Below are positions 36,139 to 49,775 of a DNA stretch of 64,000 nt, one piece after another. The notes beneath the pieces are model-generated. The model did not search any database, was not told the DNA's origin, and saw only the letters and a list, made by a program, of their open reading frames with translations. Both the position numbers and the translations under genes were made by a program. The DNA comes from Lepas anatifera (taxonomy: Eukaryota > Arthropoda > Thecostraca > Lepadidae). How positions within the stretch are numbered: position 1 is the stretch's first letter; each line of letters starts with the position of its first letter. The stretch is from NCBI GenBank assembly GCA_034440635.1, contig JAOTON010001699.1, positions 186,001-250,000 of the forward strand. The letters run 5' to 3'.

Positions 36139-37020
36139 ACTGACCATCTATGGTGAAACTGGTCTTTCCTGCCAATGTCATGAGTCTGCGGGCCTGGCGA
36201 AGTGGAACTGTCAAGGGTGCATGTCAGTCTCATTGCCTGTTTCAGTTTTGAAGGCAGCAGCATGGTGCTGACCCTTTCCGGAAGGGAGTTGTTAGGATAG
36301 TTGAGATGGCTCACATTGCGTAGAAGTGGAATGCTATCAGACGGCTAGGTATTCCGAAACACTATGGTCTAGATTTTATCAGCAAGAATGAGTTACAAGC
36401 AACCCAGTGATATTGACCCAATTATTCTTATGGAAGGTATCTTAACGGCCTCTTTTCTACCCCTCGTTACCGAAGGAAATATCAGTAAACTGTGAGTTGC
36501 ACTTGAACTTCTGACATTGTCGCACCAAACACCAGTTTTCAGTGTCACGTAGTGGTAAATGCCATCAGTTGCGTTATAATGTGACTGACATGTGACTTGC
36601 TATAATGTGTTTACTGCTATGTGACTTGCGTATAATATAACTGACTCAATGATGCGTTACGTTATATGTACGGCTCACGACGCTCAGCTTTCGTGCAGCC
36701 CCTCACGTAATTGCTATTCCCTCGCTCACTTACCCCAGTCACTGCGGTCTCAAGATCCACTTAATCTATCCAGATTGCCTATGCAGGTGTTCTGTGTAGT
36801 AAACTGCTTCCTTCGTCCTTGAAGGTTGGGATGAAGCTGGGATGAAGCGTTGTGATTTGTTTTGTTGGGTGATAAATATAAAATGAAGAGCCTGGTTCTG
36901 GAGCCTCTGAGAGAAAAATTAGCATTGGAAAAGGCTGTTTAGCATTTATTGTTACTGGTGCTGGAATGCTTGAAAGAAGTACAACAGGATTTATGTATGT
37001 GGTGTGGAATTGCGTTGGTG
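36139..37020. other. Gene-free stretch
   Basis: Nothing supported. Confidence 0.35.
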
Positions 37021-37023
37021 GTG

Positions 37024-37160
37024 TGTTGCTGAGTTCGTCGTCAGCGGCGGCTGCCTGTGCTGCTGAGTTCGTCGTCAGCGGCGGCTCGGTGTGCTGCTGA
37101 GTTCGTGGTCAGCGGCGGCTCCGTGTGTTGCTGAGTTCGTCGTCAGCGGCGGCCCCGTGC
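37024..37160. repeat. 34-bp tandem repeat, four copies
   Basis: GAGTTCGTCGTCAGCGGCGG recurs at 37031, 37065, 37099 and 37133, exactly 34 bp apart, at the edge of a GC-rich block that runs to about 37360. Confidence 0.9.
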
Positions 37161-37379
37161 GCCGCCGCGCCGGAGCGGATGACCGGTGGTGCTGCGGTGA
37201 CGCCGGGGCACGAGCTCGGCGCACACAAAAACCCTCCACGACAGCCACGCTGGGCGCTCTCGAGGTGTCTGGTGTCAATGCACTGACACCGCCGCAGCTT
37301 CTGGCTCGTCGACGACCACCAGAGTTCTTTGTCCAGCGCCTAAACACGCCGCGCAGCAGGCGGCCGTTTTTGGGCTGTG

Positions 37380-38897
37380 TTTGATGGTAACTACGGAACC
37401 AGAAGCCTTATTACCGATCTGATGACCATCGATGTGAGCGGTGGACGAAAATGCAGTGACACGGAAGTTAATGACTTTTTATATGGGTGTATTAGCAAGG
37501 TCGTAAAGCATGAAGCTGATCGATAAACATTGTTTTTCTTAGCCAATTAACATAGTTCTTCTTCATCAACTCGCCTGGCATGGTTTCGAAATCGGATGAC
37601 ATCGTGTCTCGGAAGAGTACGTTGTTGTGCATACAGTTGGGTAAGCGGTTCGACATGCCACTTGCGCGCAGTGCTGTACTGGGCACGCGTCAGCCTCCGA
37701 AGCCTCCGGTCCGCCCCGTGACTATTCCAGCGACACGATCCGTCCGTGCATAAACCCGATAGCCTCGCAAGGTCGCCGGTCACGTGTGGACAGCGTGACA
37801 TGAATGAACAATAAACAACCAGAGGAAAAGTAGATCGATGAATGACTCCATGGGGGTTCATTGAGGTTCATCTGACCGCCTGACCAGCAAATGTCCGAAT
37901 AAGTAAGCAGCAGGCCTCCACAGAGTGCTGTCGCCGGATGTAGCATTATCAGGTGTTCTGATTCTGCGGCCGTACGTGTGTGTGGCTGTCAACTGCGGGC
38001 CGGGAGGTAGCAAGTCGACATAAGTAGTGCCACCACTGCAGCGGTGTCACGTGCGGACGGAGATGGACCGGGTCAGACTGGAAGTGGACAGAGGAGGGGA
38101 GAGGATCTGCACCGGGGACATCAGCTGACCTGTGGAGTGGACACCGTCAACCCTCTCCCCTCGCGCCGACCCTGCTACTTTTTCTGAGAAGCGATCGACA
38201 GTGCTAGCTAACCCAGCAGCAGGCTAACCCTAATAGTTATAAAACTAAAAATGATAGTTTGTCGTTTTTTACCGATCCAGCTTTCGATGAACTCCCTTGT
38301 ATATTCTTCTTCCACCCCTGTATGCCCTTCTCTTCCACCTCTTCACCCAGTCTAGAACAGTTGCAGACCAGTCCGCCGGTGTTCTGTGCGTGCTCCCAGA
38401 GACGGCCGACCGTTCTCTGAGAGTCGGCTGTGCGTCTCTGTTTGATGTTCTGTCGGCTTGGGTGCGGCTGTGGACCACAGCCGCTGTGGTGGTAACACGA
38501 CCGCCCTGTTCGGTCGCCCCGTTCCTCGACGGCCGGATCCGCCCCGGGCGTGTATAGCTAACGGTGACCGCCGAGATACGGGGCAACGTCTGCAAACGTA
38601 CGATGTGAGAGCCCCTGTTGGACCGGTTCGTAACACGGCAATAATAGCGGATGATACTACGCTGGGAAGAGGAGCGGTGCGACTAAATTACATAGTGCAG
38701 TGTGCGCGGATATATGACCAGGTGGTCGGTGATCTCGAGTGTCTTTTATGAAGGGTGAGTCTTCGCTGCTTATTACCGGAAATGACATGTTCTTATTTTT
38801 GTACTTGTATTTGGTGTCCTGGTGACATAAAGGAGTTAGGGAAAGATCCTACAAATCTAGAGATTTATCGGGTGTTTGTATGTCTCTGAAAAATAGC
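37380..38897. other. Stretch without a supported gene, with a GC-rich island
   Basis: CpG-rich from 38350 to 38640 with frames open on both strands. No domain, splice pair or RNA gene could be supported. Confidence 0.35.
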
Positions 38898-41800
38898 AAG
38901 GAGGTATCCTACTTGGTAAGTGGGGGATTCCAGGACAGATCGACCAAGGCTTGACACCACCATGTCTAGAAAAAATCTGAAACTTTGTCTCCGGGGTAGT
39001 TTTGGGCCAGGAACACGCCTGTGAGAATCTTAGCCCCCTCCGACCAACGGTGACCGAGATATAGCCCGAGGCATTTTCGGGAGGCCACCTTGTAGACTCA
39101 TCTTTGATGCTTCATAACTCCAAAACGTATTGCCTGATTAACAAGTTTTGTATATCATTGAACTTGTCTTGAACTATTCATTATTTTGGAGAAAGAAATC
39201 AAAATTTTAAAAATTTTGAATTTTAATTTGTTTGACCTCTTCTTTTTGACCTAGCTTGACCTTTTTGCAGTTGAAATTGCCCTTTTGACACCCTAAAAAT
39301 TTTGCTTCATAAAATATCTTTCGATAAAAAATAAAAAATGCGTTCTTGCTATAAATTCCAAATTCTTAGCACCTAAGGTAGGTATGCAGACGGCTTTTGA
39401 CCACTGCGGTAGTACAGCCTTATGTTTAACACCGCAAACAAAGCGATTGCTTTTGTAATCGGTTGCTTGCAATCATGTTGCATTGTCTTTACAAAATTTC
39501 CATCGTGGAAGTGTCAGAATTTATGAAAATTAACACGCGCCTACACGAGGGGGCGGGAAAAACCGACCTCCTCAGGTTTCCACAGGTAGTAAAAATAACT
39601 TCGCGCAGCGCCACCGCATTTCATCTACGTCTAACTTGAAATTGCTACAGCTTCTGGCAAAATTTTAGGTCTGGGTCATGCCTGGTCAGACCGCCGACCC
39701 AGGTCAAGAGACCTATCCTCGAAAATCTTTGGAGGTGCATCAGTAAGATCAAATTTAAGCTATCGTGCTTAGATTCATATAACATAGTAAGGTCACCGAG
39801 CAAGATAATTTTGCGTAGCAGGATTTCTATATCGATAGCCTGGGACAAGGTCAGAGTCACGATATTCCCATTAGAAATGCATGGGGCAATTGGTAAATTT
39901 TGATAACTTGCGAGAATTGAGAATTGTCGAGAATTGCGATGGAGGTTTTATTTTTACGTTGCCGTGCCTGACTCGCCACTGCAGTTTGATTGATATTGTT
40001 TTCACCATACAGACCTAAGCCCGGCTCCAGTTCAAAGCAGGTGTATTTTGAAATTTGACTGGACAAGATTATAAGATATATAATCCGCTCGGGCTCGACA
40101 AGAGCATTCCAATAGTGCTCAAAAATTTTTCTACGGCTCTCCTCTGTCAGCTATTATGCCACAAAATTTAGGTTTCCACTTAGTTCCTGTAAGGAATACT
40201 TTGACCTCGAGCAACCTCAAAAGATGACCCGACCAAACGCCTATATGCAACCTTGTCGGTAGTGATTAGAACTGGCTATTTAGCGGCGTCGCTCCCAGTG
40301 CACTGTTCATTCTACATGGTTTACTGAACAGTAGAGATAATTCACAATTAGGCCCGGAGCCTGTGTGATATAACATGCCTCCAAACACAACACTGCGATG
40401 GCTCGTGCTTTTTTCAGAACTTATGCCTGGAGCATGAAAGCGAGAGAAATGACTGAAGAATGTCCATCTCCTGGCGGAGAACTGTACTGCACAATGCAAA
40501 AATACACTTAACTCCATCAAATGGTGTTGCCATGCACACGATTTCAAAGCAATGCAAAGGTTTAATTCCAGTGCAAAAGTTATATCGGAACAAAATTCAA
40601 TTATGTAAATGAAGTGCTTTCACTACGTCTCACAGCAAGGGCACCTGTGACTATATCGAGAGCACTGCGAAACCGGCAACCTATCACGATGGTTTAAAAA
40701 GTCCAGTGAAAGATCAAATACATGATGCCAAATTTACGCGTGCTTTTCTTGCGCATACATTTTTCAGCACGATTAAGTTCTTGTAAATTCCACAATCAAG
40801 CATAGCCAATGTTGCCAGACAGCTCCAAAGTCCGTTCGCCGATGCGATTATGGAAAAATGAGTACAAGTTTCAAAGAATACCAGCGGTAAATAAGACTGC
40901 TCTTGAAATCTCTACAAACAAAGGAAGAGAGGTTCGGGTTTCGTATACCTATGTTCGCACCAAACAGTGTCGTGCTGTGCAAATATACTTTCTTTAATGG
41001 GTGCTGCGTGAATGGTTGCAAATTTAGTCATGGCAAATGTCCAATGCAAAGGGAATATTAAACATACTGGTATAGATTATTTGGCTTAAACAATGAGTGC
41101 TCTGACGGCCATCATTGCAGGTGAATGAATGTGTCTGTACAGGACAAAGTCAGTGTCAGTGTTGAAGTCATCTCAATGTATTCCCTTTATTCTTCAATGA
41201 TTATACAAGGCAACAGGGTGTGAAATTATATCTATTTGTGGGTGCCCGAGCACGTCCAATGAACCGTGGAAACAATGGTAAAAGTAGTACAACATCCTTT
41301 GAATGTTCTCTTTTTTAATTTCAAATACTACTTATTGGTGCAATGTAATTAAACCGGCCTGTGAGAGGGCTAAACACATGATACATTTTGCTATTTATTT
41401 TCAGTAGTGGCTCTCGATATTGCTTCAAATTTTTCCCAACCCTAATCATTAAAAGACACCAATCCAAAGCCTTTCGAAGTGGCGTTTGAACTGGGATCTG
41501 TGTCAGCTATGAAATGATCATCTGTTAAAATATCATGTGAGGCAACCTGTTGATGTGACCAAGGCGAATGCGTTATGATTTCAGGACATTTTTCGCATAT
41601 ATGGGAAGATTGGAATTACTTCCTGGGAATGAAAGCCTTTCAGACGTTTTTTTACATTGTATGAATCCTCTGAAACGTATGCTGTGCTTCACTGGGTCAC
41701 CTTGTATTGATACTATTTTTCCATCTCCGGGAACGATGTCATTGTGTGAGTTAGTGGTGCTTATAGGATAGGTTATACTTGTTTCAATTATTGATAAAGT

Positions 41801-42945
41801 CGCGACATCTTTGTAAATTTTCGTTTAAGGCTGCAAGGCTCATTACTAATAAGTTCCTTTGCCCTCGTCTCCCTCGAAACCATGGATCCCTTTCATCACT
41901 TTTAATGGCTGTTATTTTTCTTTTTACAAATCTTGTTCAAGTTGTTGCCAATTCAGTTTTAGGAGTCGGAGTCTCACTAGAGTCATCAAGGGACTTTCAA
42001 CGGAGACCCCGGCCCCACCACCCAAATGAGCAACTCCACGATGAATGGTTGATTAATTAACCAAAATTGAACGTCCCACAAGGCATAACGACGGCCATCT
42101 ACCTCAGGTCACCAGTCAGTTGCCAGCTGACCTACGGTATTTACGGTACCTTCCATCTGCCAGTTGATCTCAATTATTTTTTCCAGAAGTTGAAAAAATG
42201 TCGAGTTAGACGTAGATGAAGTGCGGTGGCGCTTTGCGAAGGTGTTTTTTACTACCTGTAGAAACCTGAGGAGGCCGGTTGCCCGCCCCCTCGTGTGGGC
42301 GCGTGTTAATTTTCATAAATTCTGACACATGCATGATAAAAATTTTGTAAAAACAATGTAATATGATTGCAAGCAACCGATTACAAAAGCAATCGCTTTG
42401 TTTGCGGTGTTAAACATAAGGCTGTACTACCGCAGTGGTAAAAAACCGTCTGCATACCTACCTTAGGTGCGAAGAATTTGGAATTTATAGCGAGAACGCA
42501 TTTTTTTATCGAAAGGTATTTTATGAAACAAAATTTTTAGGGTGTCAAAAAGGGCAATTTCAACTGCGAAAAGGTCAAGCTAGGTAAAAATAAGAAGAGG
42601 TTAAACAAATTAAACGTCAAAATTTTTAAAATTTTGACTTTTTTCAAAATAATGTATAGTTCAAGACGAAGTCAATGATATACAAAACGTGTTGATCAGG
42701 CAATGCGTTTTGGAGTTATGAAGCATCAAAGATGAGTCTACAAGGTGACCTCCCGAAAATGCCTCGGGCTATATCTCGGTCACCGTTGGTCGGAGGGGGC
42801 TCAGATTCTCACAGGCGTGTTCCTGGCCCAAGACTACCCCGGAGACAAAGTTTCAGATTTTTCTAGACATGGTGGTGTCAAATTGAAATATTTTTGGTCG
42901 TTTTGTCCTGGAATGCCCCAAGTAAAAAATAATAACTCCTCCTTT
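38898..42945. repeat. 4-kb inverted repeat with arms of about 0.77 kb
   Basis: The segment from about 38898 to 39668 recurs as the reverse complement from about 42172 to 42945, with substitutions and small gaps. Each arm contains a TTAACACGCGC-type family A end (39530 and 42308), so the duplication includes part of a transposon and its flank. The outer borders fade and I found no clear target-site duplication. Either a large foldback transposon or an inverted duplication would explain it. Confidence 0.85.
39530..42308. mobile_element. TTAA-flanked family A relative (A3) in the core of the inverted repeat
   Basis: Bounded by TTAA at 39530-39533 and 42305-42308, with inverted ends of about 130 bp that match the G-rich and CGCGAAGCGCC-type end of the 45024 element. 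Sequence from about 39640 to 40080 resembles the family A interior, including AGGTCA-type motifs. The middle, 40100-42170, is unrelated to the other copies and has no frame that looks like a transposase. It may be a longer family member, or two ends brought together by inversion. Confidence 0.5.
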
Positions 42946-43840
42946 CGTCTGGGTTTTCTCATCCAAAGCGCTCACTAAGCTGGTATAGGTATTCTCATTT
43001 TTCCTCCAAATGGGAAATAGGTTATGCGATTTTCTGCGTGCTATGCATGTATTTTCTGCCTAGCGTTGATAATACAATCGTTTTCTGTCAAAGTGCTGGG
43101 CAACGACCGAATAGAGCAGGAGAGCTCCCGGGAGTGTGACAGAAATGCAAGATCAGATCTTTCTAGAAACTCTCCACTAGATTTATGAAGTGAAGCACAT
43201 TCTGAGGTATGTGAACGTTCGCTGTTGAAAGGTCGCAGGAGGGCGTTTTAGCCGTTACACGTGCTCTCCGACCGACCAGGACCGTGCACAGGACCTCCTT
43301 AAATCTGGGCCCGCCACGCAGGCTATTCGGGGCACGTAGTCGAATATGTTCCGTTGTTGGCCACCCCGCCGAGCCGAGATTTGTGACGGTGCGGCCGCGG
43401 ACGGGCAGAGCAAGGCTGGCGACAGGGGGAGCCATACAGAGGGCAGCCATTTACCAGTCTGAACGAACGGTACCTCTGGAGGCAGATGATATCAGCGGGT
43501 ACCGTTTACTTGTCTCGTTTCATGTTGAGACATTTAATGCATATTCAATATTTCCAAGGTGTCGTATGTCCGTATGCCGTATCTATACTATTTTGCCGTA
43601 ATATCTTTTCTATATTTGTATGATCCATTTATTCCACGCAGACATGTTCGTGGATTGTCCCTGAACCATTTGCTTCTCCATTTGCTCCCTTTCACCAGAC
43701 CGGTGCGTATGGTCACAGTCCTATCTGGCCGCAGTCCTGCCGCCCCGGGCCACTCGGTGGCCGTGCTCCGGTCTCTTCTGTCACAGCCGCGTCACTGAAG
43801 TCGCCGATCACTCCTCGATAGCCATCGTGTCCGCATACCG
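42946..43840. other. Gene-free stretch
   Basis: Nothing supported before the minisatellite. Confidence 0.35.
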
Positions 43841-43845
43841 GCGCC

Positions 43846-44280
43846 GGCGTGGGACGCCCCTCTGGCGGGGGCGGCGCCGCTGCCCTACCAGTAGCAGCGC
43901 AGCACGGTGGGACGCCCTTCTGGGGTGGGCGGGGCGGTGGTAGCTGGCCGTAGCACGGTGGGACGCCCTCTGGCGCCGACGACCCGCGGGGGGTGGTAGC
44001 TGGCCGTAGCACCGTGGGACCCCCTCTGTGGGGTGGGGCCGTGGTAGCTGGCCACAGCACCGTTGGACGCCCCCTCTGGGGGGGGCGTGGTAGCTGGCTG
44101 CAGCACTGTGGGACGCCCCTCTGGAGCGGGGGGTGGTAGCTGGCCGCAGCACGGTGAGACGCCCCTCTGGCGGGGGGTGATGGTAGCTGGCCGCAGCACG
44201 GTGGGACTCCCCTTTGGCGCGAGGGGTGTGGGTGGTGCCGCTGCTCTGCTAGTATCTGGCCACAGCACCGTGGGAAGCTA
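43846..44280. repeat. Variable 46-56-bp GC-rich minisatellite, about eight copies
   Basis: Units share GGTAGCTGGCCGCAGCAC and GTGGGACGCCCCTCTGG. TAGCTGGC-type phrases fall at 43941, 43997, 44045, 44091, 44137 and 44184, so the period varies between 46 and 56 bp through G-run length changes. Minus-strand frames across it are repeat artefacts. Confidence 0.92.
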
Positions 44281-45023
44281 CTCTAATGTTGTACCGCCAC
44301 CGTACCAGTATACTACCTTTCTCTGTACACCAGCCGTACTAGTGTCCACCCCCCCAGTGCCCCAGGACGTCCCTCAGTAGAGCGGTGCTCTAGTTCTCCC
44401 AGCAGCTAGTCACTCACTACTGGAATCCTGCCGTTCCACAATACAACTACAGACTACACCTCTCGGCGACTTCCCGGTCTACTAACTGGTCGGATGCAGT
44501 TCCATAGGTGATACGACGTCCTGGCCAGCGTAAGGGATCCGCATTCGAGATCTGTGTCAAATATGTGATTTTATATACGAGATAGTGACGGAATAGCGTG
44601 GAAGGGAGGAATTTCAGCGGCCCCGCTCCCTCCCACTCCTACGTAATCTTTGGAAGCTCAAAATGAGACGCGCATCGCTTTGCAGACCTTTAGGGCGATC
44701 AATTCAACAACTTATGAGCAAAAAATGGCATCATCCTTAGGCCAGGTATACGAGTTAGGACGTCATTTCTAAACCCATGTAAGACGATTCTGTCCTAAAA
44801 TGAGGCGCACAAAACCAGGGTATAACTCGGCTTCTAGAAGATATAGAAAAAGTTTCTAAACACCATTCGAAAGCTCTTTAAATGGAAAATCGGTATGCTG
44901 CCATCCGTTTAGAGGTCAGATCAATGCCAAGGCTAACCGAGGCCATCAAAGGTAACGTATTTTAATGTTGGTGTCTAGCTTTTAAACGGAACAAGTCTTG
45001 CCCTTGGTATCATAGTAATGAGC
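44281..45023. other. Gene-free stretch
   Basis: Nothing supported. Confidence 0.35.
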
Positions 45024-45593
45024 CTTAACCCACCCCCGGTGGGGAAGGGGGTGTTTGAACACCCATCCCTCGGGTTTTTCCGGCGGCACGAAAAGACAAC
45101 GGCGCGAAGCGCCGCCGTACTTGGCACACCTTATCCTTGATCAATTCCGCAACTTTCCATAAAATTTTAACGTTGGCACATCGCAGGTCAGGTCACCAGT
45201 GCAGGTGAAGTGACCTCGCCTAAAAATGTTTAAGGTGGCATAGTAAGAAATGGATGAAGCTATCGATTGAAACTTGTACCACATAATGGGCCCACCGAAT
45301 GCTACAACATATATTCCGGATTTTTCGTATCGATGACCTAAGGTCAAGTACGGACCATGACCTTTCCATTGGAAATACATGGGAAAACATAAATTTAGCT
45401 GTATTTGTGTAGATGCAGCTGAGAATACCTTCATATTCCCCAAATTGTAGTATCCTGGGCCCTTTCCAGGTTCCTGTTACAATTTTTGAACTTCGACCTC
45501 TGAGAGGTCATCTGGGGCTATTTAATCAGTTTTTCAGACTTGCTTGTTGCTTGTTCAAATGCTTGTTTAAATGATTTGTATATTCAGCCTTAA
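45024..45593. mobile_element. TTAA family A element (A2), right end incomplete
   Basis: It begins with TTAACCCACCCCCGG, then a G-rich block, the palindrome GGCGCGAAGCGCC and AGGTCA-like motifs. Its reverse complement aligns with A1 (4257 back to about 1930) and with 53789-54470. The expected inverted end is missing at the right, where it abuts the TTAA of the next element at 45590. It supplies an unoccupied counterpart of the hAT insertion site in A1. Confidence 0.7.
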
Positions 45594-46489
45594 CATGCGC
45601 ACTGGAGGGGGCTCGGAGGCCCCCTATCTATTTTTCCTAGGTGGAAAGAAAACCACTCCCAGCCCAAATTTTGCTACGTTTTAGGGAACCAAACGGTTGG
45701 TCAATTGGTAAAATATTATAGTAATCAGTCAAAATGTTTTTGACATTTAGGCTCTTGAAGTCAAAACCTATGTTTTGAAATCACCGTAATCGGACAGTCG
45801 CACCAGTTCGCCTGCATCGGAGCCCAACTGATAAGGTTATAACGCCATATAAACAATAAATATATATCAAGGTCACCCCACATGAATGTCAAAGTCAAAG
45901 ACCAAGGTCATCTCAGCATTTTCAAGGTCATTTGGTCCCGGTGCTTCCAGTCAAATGACGTTACCCAGTATGACGTATATTATGTTTTGACGCCATAGTT
46001 AGGATAAGTCAATGTAAAGGTCAAGATCACAGGTGAAATTCAAAGGTCATGGGTCAGGGTTAATCCTCATTTCCCGTCCAACGACTGCTATAGTGCTAGT
46101 GATAGTGTTATTATAGGGAATATATCATATTGTGACTTTATAGGCCAGTGACTTCGAATAAAATTGATCCTGAAATTCTAGAAAACATCTTTTGGGATCT
46201 CCTCACTATGACCTTGGTCCGTTTTTAGTACATTTCGGACTTTTTTGCGCTTAATCACAGCCTTTTCCGATGAGTCCACAGCACGGTCCTGATTCGACCT
46301 TTATGACCTCGCTTGACCTTTGGATATTAACCTAGGTCAATGAAAGTGGTCATAATGTAGATCACCATAGCCTCCACCCAACATCCAACCGGCGTTTTTC
46401 TAAGCCTCTTAGTTTCGGAGATCCCAGGCCTACCATTCCCCCCATCCAGTGCGCGTTAGTACCTGACCCCTCTCTAGTGCAGGTGTTAA
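45590..46489. mobile_element. TTAA-flanked family B MITE, copy B2
   Basis: TTAA at 45590-45593 and 46486-46489. It starts TTAACATGCGCACTGGAG and ends in the same two-motif tail as B1 (GTGCGCGTTAG, then GTGCAGGTGTTAA). Same orientation as B1, with about 900 bp of similar interior and AGGTCA-type motifs. No coding capacity. Confidence 0.85.
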
Positions 46490-49400
46490 AACCATACTTG
46501 CACTTTGTCCCAGCTTTGCTATATTCTTCCTCAACGAGAACAAAGTTCGAACCCTCCTGCTCCCCCTGAAGACACCCTCTTTGTTACAGGCGCTTCGATA
46601 TGGTAGATTTACTTTAGCTGGTCTTCACTCAGCAGCGGGGAAGCCGTGATAGGGTGTCACGCAGCGTTCAGCGTGGCAGGCACGCAGGCTCTGCTAAAGG
46701 GTTTTCTATATTGCACACTCACAGATGCTCCGGAAAAGAATGAGATTCACTTTTTGAGATAAAGCTTTTCTTTGAGGTGGTGCTCTTCTGAGAAGTTCTC
46801 TGGATGATCAAGAAGTGTAAGAAATAAAGGAAGGAAACTGTTTTTGAAAACGCAGCGATCCCCGCCTTCTGTTTTTGCTTAATTTCATGGCTCAAAAATA
46901 TATCTGTAGGGCGTAGGATCGTTGACATGAAATTTTCGCATGGGTGAGAGTGATGTGTTAAAATGTGAGGGGTTTTCTACTTCACATGAGAGCTGGTGAT
47001 TATCATGATACTCATCTTTGCCTGGCCTCTTGAACAATAAGGTGAAGTCATTGTGCATTGTTCGACAATGGGGTTAGATGTTAACTCCGTAGAAAGGACA
47101 ACTCCCTTATCATCGCCGTCGTCATGCTGACTAGACGCTCCTGTAGGCACGCTCTACTTCCGGAGCACAGACAAAACCACCGCCACTAACTAACGAAGCG
47201 ACGTAACTAAACGCTCTCGCTGGATGGCATAGATGAACCGCTCTCCTGTAGAGCAGAAACCTTGATGGTGGTTCAGCTCGCTTAAAAGCGCGCCCGTCAT
47301 AGCTAATCAGTATTCAATCGACACCGCTTCATCAAAGAGCCCAGTTGGTCCTGCCGGGCTGCCTTAAACAGGCCCGAGAGCCTTCACATCTGAAATGAAA
47401 TCTCCGTTTCAGATGCTTCGTTGACAGAAACATATACCAGGGTCTAGTGTTGGCTAATTAGGCGAAAGGACAGCATGGTAATGAACTCACCTGACCAAGC
47501 ACAACACATGCTTTAGCAGTGTGACATGTATGTATCTCGAAGAAGTCATTTATTTTGAGGACGAAACGTATGTACCTGAATGATTTTTGGATAACCTACG
47601 TCGCATAGAAACTCCCTTCAGCATCTGGTTGGAAAATGGTCACTTTGGCACTGTAGTTAGGGCTACTGATGTACAATTAAGTCGGCACCATGCTTCACCG
47701 TGTATGAGAGTTTGTATTCACTTCTTGCTCGTTCTTATTAACAGTTTTGTAAGGGAAAGTGTCCTTCTGGGGTCTAGGGGACTCTAGAGTTCTCTTTGCA
47801 TCAGTTGTGGTCCCAGAGCATAACAAATTTTAGTCCTTCACTAAGCAAATGCGCTTAAAGGCTCCCTTCATACATGGCGAAAGCCTGACGGATATCTAAA
47901 AGCTCCATACCACGACCACGAGTTTGAAGCAAGAAATTGCGTAGATCCTTCCTTAAATTGGACGCGATGCTGCGTGAATTTCGTCAGCCTGACATCATTA
48001 GGAATTTGAGGCTGAGTTCAATACCGTAAACACCCGAAGACAACCGTAAAACATAGTGTCCCACGAAACGTCGGCGCCGCGCTCGCCTGCGTCCGCTGGT
48101 GAGAACGTCGGAGGCCGAAGGGACACGTCGCCCGATTACGACTCGGTTCGAGCCTGAGTGATGGCCTGCTGCCGCGCTGGGCGCCTCCACTGCCACCACC
48201 CCGCTTGCGACACGCGTTTCCTCACCGTCACGCCCACCTACATATTTGTACAGCATTGCCAGGGCTGGTCTGACACGGCGGCACTGGGCCCCTCCCCACA
48301 GTGTCGGAGCTCCCCCGGGCGGTCACCCTTCTCGCCACATACCGCACCGTCTCGTCCACTACCTCAGAGCATAGACCCAAGGGCCTCAAATCAGGGATTC
48401 TAACGAGTTACATTAAGTTAGTAAGCCAACCGAAGGCCTGCATGCCTAGAATATTAGATCGTCTCATGTGTTGTGGATGTATGCTCAATGCTTTGTTGAA
48501 TGCTGGTTGAAAGTATGCTCAATGCTGGTCATATATGAACGAGAAGGACAAGTATAATGACCAGTTTGCGTTGATAGAAAATGCAAAATTGCAATGCTCT
48601 GGGAGCAAAGCTGATGCAAAGGGAGCCTTTGGCCCCTGAGACCCCAAGACTACTTTTTCCGCGACCAAAAGCTCAGGAAGTATAAATAAGTAAAACCAGC
48701 AAGCAAATATACAGATTCTTTTGAAAGGCTACAATAGGTTTGGGTGCCATCGACATTGTCTATTTTACGCCGCGTGGTCTAAGAAGCTGTTGCTTGTTCC
48801 TCCGACTTCCCAAGCTAGCATAGAATTCGCTGTTGCCTCCTGTAAAACTGATGTGCCTGCTCCTTCAGTACAAACGACCATGCTTGCTTACATCGTGGTC
48901 TTATCACTGGTGCCAGCTCTCTGGAAGACAAAGCTTGGGTGTGGAATACTTGTACCTCGTATTATTGTGGCAGCAGGCTGCTCGAAGAGAATGCTCTATC
49001 TGGTTACGTGTTAAGAATATATATTTCAAGGGTTAGAATCTCAGGTTGAGTTACAAATGTTGTGAATGTTTATTCATTAAACTGTCACAGGTTCACAGAT
49101 ATTCATTATATCTGCAAACTATTATTGTAGTGGTCTCTGTATTAAACACAAAGGCAATGTGATGATTGATGAAGCCCCATTTTATGCGATTTATGAGTCA
49201 GGTGATGGGTTTTACCTTTAATGATGACTTGACTGGTATTATTTTAAAGAACGAGAGGTTTGTTAAATCTTTATCGTGGCCAGGTATCCAAAAGCACTAC
49301 ATGTCTAAAATGAACTTAACTAAAAAAGTATCCAGTATGAAAAAATTCAGTTGCACCAAAAAGATAGGAAAAGCAAGTAAGGCTAATGACTAATAGGGTG

Positions 49401-49700
49401 AGCTTCGATAACTTTTTCATTCCTGCCTGCGTATTTTCTAACCGTTCGATAGAACCCCGTTCGCTCTGTCGGGGGCCTGTGCTCTGCCCAGCCGTCCTTG
49501 CACGTGCACTGCCTAGCCGTCCTTGCACGTTCACTCTTTGTCTGCCGGTGCTGTTGCCGAGCGAATGGCCTCACCCTGCGGGGTCTAATGGGCTACTCCT
49601 GCCGCTCATTATCTCCACCAGTGCCGCCGCTCCGCTAAATACGGCGTATCACAGCCGTTCTTCGAATCCGGGCGCGCAGGTGCCTCCGTTCTGCAGGCTG
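46490..49700. other. Stretch without a supported gene, upstream of the zinc-finger exon
   Basis: Mixed sequence with a CpG-rich patch at 48050-48250. It may be intron or upstream region of the Rab-binding gene. I found no exon that could encode the first half of the RabBD helix. Confidence 0.35.
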
Positions 49701-49775
49701 TGGAGTAGTCCATGTCATGCCTGCGCCGCGGCTCACCGGCCCCGACAAACTCACTAACACCGCTCTCTATTTCAG

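Noticed and set aside
43713..44268. Three overlapping minus-strand frames rich in Pro and Gly
   Set aside because: Translations of the G-rich minisatellite.
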